Below are positions 61,257-64,000 of a stretch of DNA of 64,000 nucleotides, in pieces. Position 1 is the first letter of the stretch, and each line of letters begins with the position of its first letter. The notes under the pieces are model-generated. The model saw nothing but the letters and a program-made list of their open reading frames with translations. It searched no databases and had not been told where the DNA came from. The stretch covers positions 16,442,501 to 16,506,500 of the forward strand of contig CM072341.1 of assembly GCA_036874045.1 (NCBI GenBank), in the 5' to 3' direction. A program made the translations under genes and the position numbers. The DNA is from Cymodocea nodosa. Lineage: Eukaryota; Streptophyta; Magnoliopsida; Alismatales; Cymodoceaceae.

Positions 61257-63887
61257 TTAAGGCAAGGGTTCCTGTGAATCACCTAACCGAGATAAGTGGA
61301 GGTAAGCATCAGTGCCTGAAAATGAACCCGTGAAGAATCAGAACAAAGACAACCTTCTCAAACATGGAATCATACAGTAATCTGTATGAAAATTTGAAAA
61401 AACTTCAAATGCATAAGAAGTCCACTATGGATATAACCTTTTATATGGAACAAATTGAGAGTTTTTCACTTTGAAAACTTTTAATCATGAATGTTTTCAT
61501 ATCAAATAGTGAATTTGAAGGCATTGACGTAATGGGAAGCACAAGTAAAACTCAAACTACTGTGGTTGTACCATATCCTTCCATCGATATTATCTGCAAA
61601 TCTCCTCCAAAATAGCGGGCATAAAGACGACTTATGGGAAGGCCACATCCATAACCAGCCATAGTTATCCCATCATTTGAACTTTCATAAATTTCATTCA
61701 ACGGGTTGTCAGCTGTACTGTAGAGGTAAGTAAAAATTTTGGGAAGACCACTTCTAGGGATGCCACCCCCTTCGTCAGAAATCTGAAATGATGGAAAATA
61801 TTTGAGCATATATATAAGCATAAAGGAACTGAAACTGGATACACAACTTCCTGAACAAGCATGAAGCAACTAAGGTTGCTTGATGTTTGCTAACAAAATA
61901 ACTGAAACTGGATACAGAACTACCTGCTAAACAAAGTGCAAAGCAACTAACTCAGATGTTGCTTGATGTTTCATAGGCGAACTCAGGATTTGAGATACCT
62001 TACGGTACATGTGAAAAGAACACAAGAGAATAGACAGCACCACAAGCTCATACCAATTAATCCTTTTGAGCATGTTACAAGTGTAATGCAGTAAGGTTCC
62101 ATTGTGATCTGGAGTCCGGGAAATAATCCCTCCGCACGTGAATGTTGTGTATAATTAGGCGTTCTCACATAGATAAAAGTCTGACACAGTAGTCCTTATG
62201 CACATGTCACTAGTACACCAAATTGAAGGTGATAACAAAATTATTGAATAAGTGTTTGCATTGCATTCTGACCAATAAATCATGTAATCTTTTAAATTTC
62301 CAGAATTTTTTCATCAATCGGTCAATTTTTATATGTGCGATGAGATTCAAATAGATGAAATTGAAATTCATATTGCAAGGATCGTGTACATTGAGCTTTG
62401 TACAGGAAAAATGAATAAATGAGACTTTCATCCTAAACAACAATTCCCAAGTCCATAATCAAATATGTAATAACGTAAAGACATTATAAATTTATTGAAG
62501 CACTTGAGCCCTCTCATCTTGTTGGAAGAAATAGAGAGTTGGAAGATGAGGGAATCGTAGGGAAATGAGGATTAAGGCTTGTAATGGACCAATGAGACTT
62601 TAATGCTACCTTTTACAGGTAGCATAAAGTTTCCCCTTCTTCCTTCCATAATACCAGCATTTGCATTTAAGACCCAACAAAAGCCCATAAAATCCCCACC
62701 ACGAATACAGCTCTAGGCATTCAACACCTCCAGCAACTCCTCATATAATAAAAATATATGGAAGAAATAAAATTCATGTAGCCGACCTCACATAGTGAGA
62801 TTATGGATTGGATTATTGTTATTGAATTAGTACCTTTATTGTAACATCCTCCAAACCATCAGCAACAATGATCCTAATAGGTGGTGTATCTTTCTCAGAA
62901 TTCATAAATCGCTCCTGAACTGCACGCAGAGAGTTCTTTACTAACTCGAAAACCATAAGATGCAGATGTGGTGGGACATATCTGTTATGGCAGGTAGATT
63001 ACCTGAATAAGCTTTCTTACTTTCAAAAGCCAATGAATTTTACACAAAATTTGTTAAATACAAATAATGTATATCCAAGAAAAGAGGAATAACAGAAAAT
63101 GTATATAATAACTGTTTCATTCAAGAAATTTCTCTGAATGTACACCATTGATATAGTTCCTTTCTAGTAGAAAGGCATACATAGATTCCAAAAAAAATCA
63201 ATTTTCATAGATTGCTAAAAGTTTAAAATATCAAAATCTGAAATACATAATGACATTTTTGTAAGCAAATCATAGATTGGCATGAGTGTAAAATATCAAA
63301 ATCCAAAGTACCTAATGACATTTGTAAGCAAATGATTGTGAAGTTTTATGATTCAAAAGATGTACTTATTTAATAGTGAAATCGCTAAAATTTAAGTAGA
63401 GGAACATGATTGAGAATGACCAAACCATTGAAAGAAGTAAAAAGAAAGATGTAACAACATTACGAGCATCACAATCCATTTATCATGGTTATGAAAATAT
63501 CGCTGAAACCTACAGGGTTACAATTTTACCTATTCTGTACATATTTGTAGATTAACATCCTTAAACAGGAAAAAAAGGAGCAAGTAAGGGCAAAAAATGC
63601 GAGCATGGTGTATGGGAAAATCCAAAAAAAAAGTATGAAATGGTAAAAACAACATCCCCATCCAATAAATATGTCAAAAGACGATCAATAAGCAAGTGGG
63701 TATTACGGGAAGGTGAAATCGGTATCCCCATATATGTTGACATCAGGAGAACTCCCATATTCCCTTAAGCAAATTGCACGGGCATCCTCACTGGCATTTC
63801 TCGCCACCAGCATTGGGGACATTTTTGTGTTTATGTTACCAATACAGCCAGGTTCTGGGTTAGGTTCATGTAAAGCCACATGCTGTC
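61257..63887 (-). CDS. PDK: Pyruvate dehydrogenase kinase, mitochondrial (3' four exons)
   Basis: Four coding exons on the minus strand, 63707..63887, 62834..62981, 61572..61782 and 61257..61315; upstream exons lie outside the window. The product phosphorylates and inactivates the E1-alpha subunit of the mitochondrial pyruvate dehydrogenase complex. The fragment begins at GQHVALHEPNPEPG and carries TKMSPMLVARNASEDARAIC. The GHKL-type ATP-binding boxes follow: N box ELVKNSLRAV (Glu and Asn), G1 box DEGGGIPRSGLPKIF, and G2 box MAGYGCGLPISRLYARYFGG. The C-terminus DAYLHLSRLGDSQEPLP is the plant PDK ending. All junctions are GT-AG and in phase. The G2 box has Cys where plant PDKs usually have Tyr (GYGYG), which is probably tolerated. 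Histidine-kinase-like fold, but a serine kinase. Confidence 0.92.
62982..63706 (-). other. Long intron of PDK
   Basis: 725-nt intron between the first two exons seen. Contains a direct repeat of about 60 bp (near 63220-63260 and 63280-63320, sharing AAAATATCAAAATC) but no other structure. Confidence 0.5.
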
Positions 63888-64000
63888 CTGTACCAAAACC
63901 AAACAAATTGGCTTAATAAAATATTTAAAATTAAAACTTGATAGTTGTGCTCGTCTTATGGTTCAAACGTTTAGGATTTTAAAGAACGTGATTGCAAATA

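Overview
This is plant nuclear DNA. The genes are split by short GT-AG introns, the spacers are AT-rich and full of degenerate retrotransposons, and the protein families are typical of flowering plants (GDSL esterase/lipase, PADRE/DUF4228, ELF7-type PAF1, plant mitochondrial pyruvate dehydrogenase kinase). GC-rich exons set in AT-rich spacers fit a monocot, but the species cannot be read from the sequence.

The left half (1-32.3 kb) is a segmental duplication that alternates two unrelated genes: a GDSL esterase/lipase on the minus strand and a three-exon membrane/armadillo-repeat gene on the plus strand. The order is GDSL-A (5' exons only, cut by the window edge, intron-1 acceptor destroyed), ARM1, GDSL-B (truncated pseudogene), ARM2, ARM3, GDSL-C (complete, five exons, 383 aa). 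ARM1, ARM2 and ARM3 are intact (832, 828 and 832 aa) and nearly identical even in their introns, so they are recent duplicates or have been homogenised by gene conversion. A piece of an RTE-type LINE is part of the duplicated unit (15.6-16.5 kb and 27.7-28.9 kb).

A Copia-type LTR retrotransposon (6183-15572, minus strand) was inserted after the duplication, between ARM1 and the LINE piece. The ARM3 paralogue preserves the empty site. Its RT domain is interrupted after the YVDD motif by a 2254-bp TG...CA insertion with perfect 5-bp target duplications, best read as a solo LTR of a related family. That inner LTR carries a 137-139 bp tandem repeat, each unit with a palindromic G-box.

The middle (32.3-49.5 kb) is gene-poor. 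It holds a Ty3/Gypsy remnant, one intact PADRE/DUF4228 gene (39152-39751, minus), a decayed two-gene PIF/Harbinger DNA transposon (about 40.4-45.3 kb), a PB1-like transposon-associated fragment and a long LTR-like sequence with a TATA promoter.

The right end holds two conserved housekeeping genes in convergent orientation: the PAF1-complex subunit PAF1/ELF7 (12 coding exons, 49614-60260, plus) and the 3' four coding exons of mitochondrial pyruvate dehydrogenase kinase (61257-63887, minus), whose 5' end lies outside the window. All exon boundaries were derived by hand from reading frame, GT-AG sites and family conservation; no database search or transcript evidence was available.
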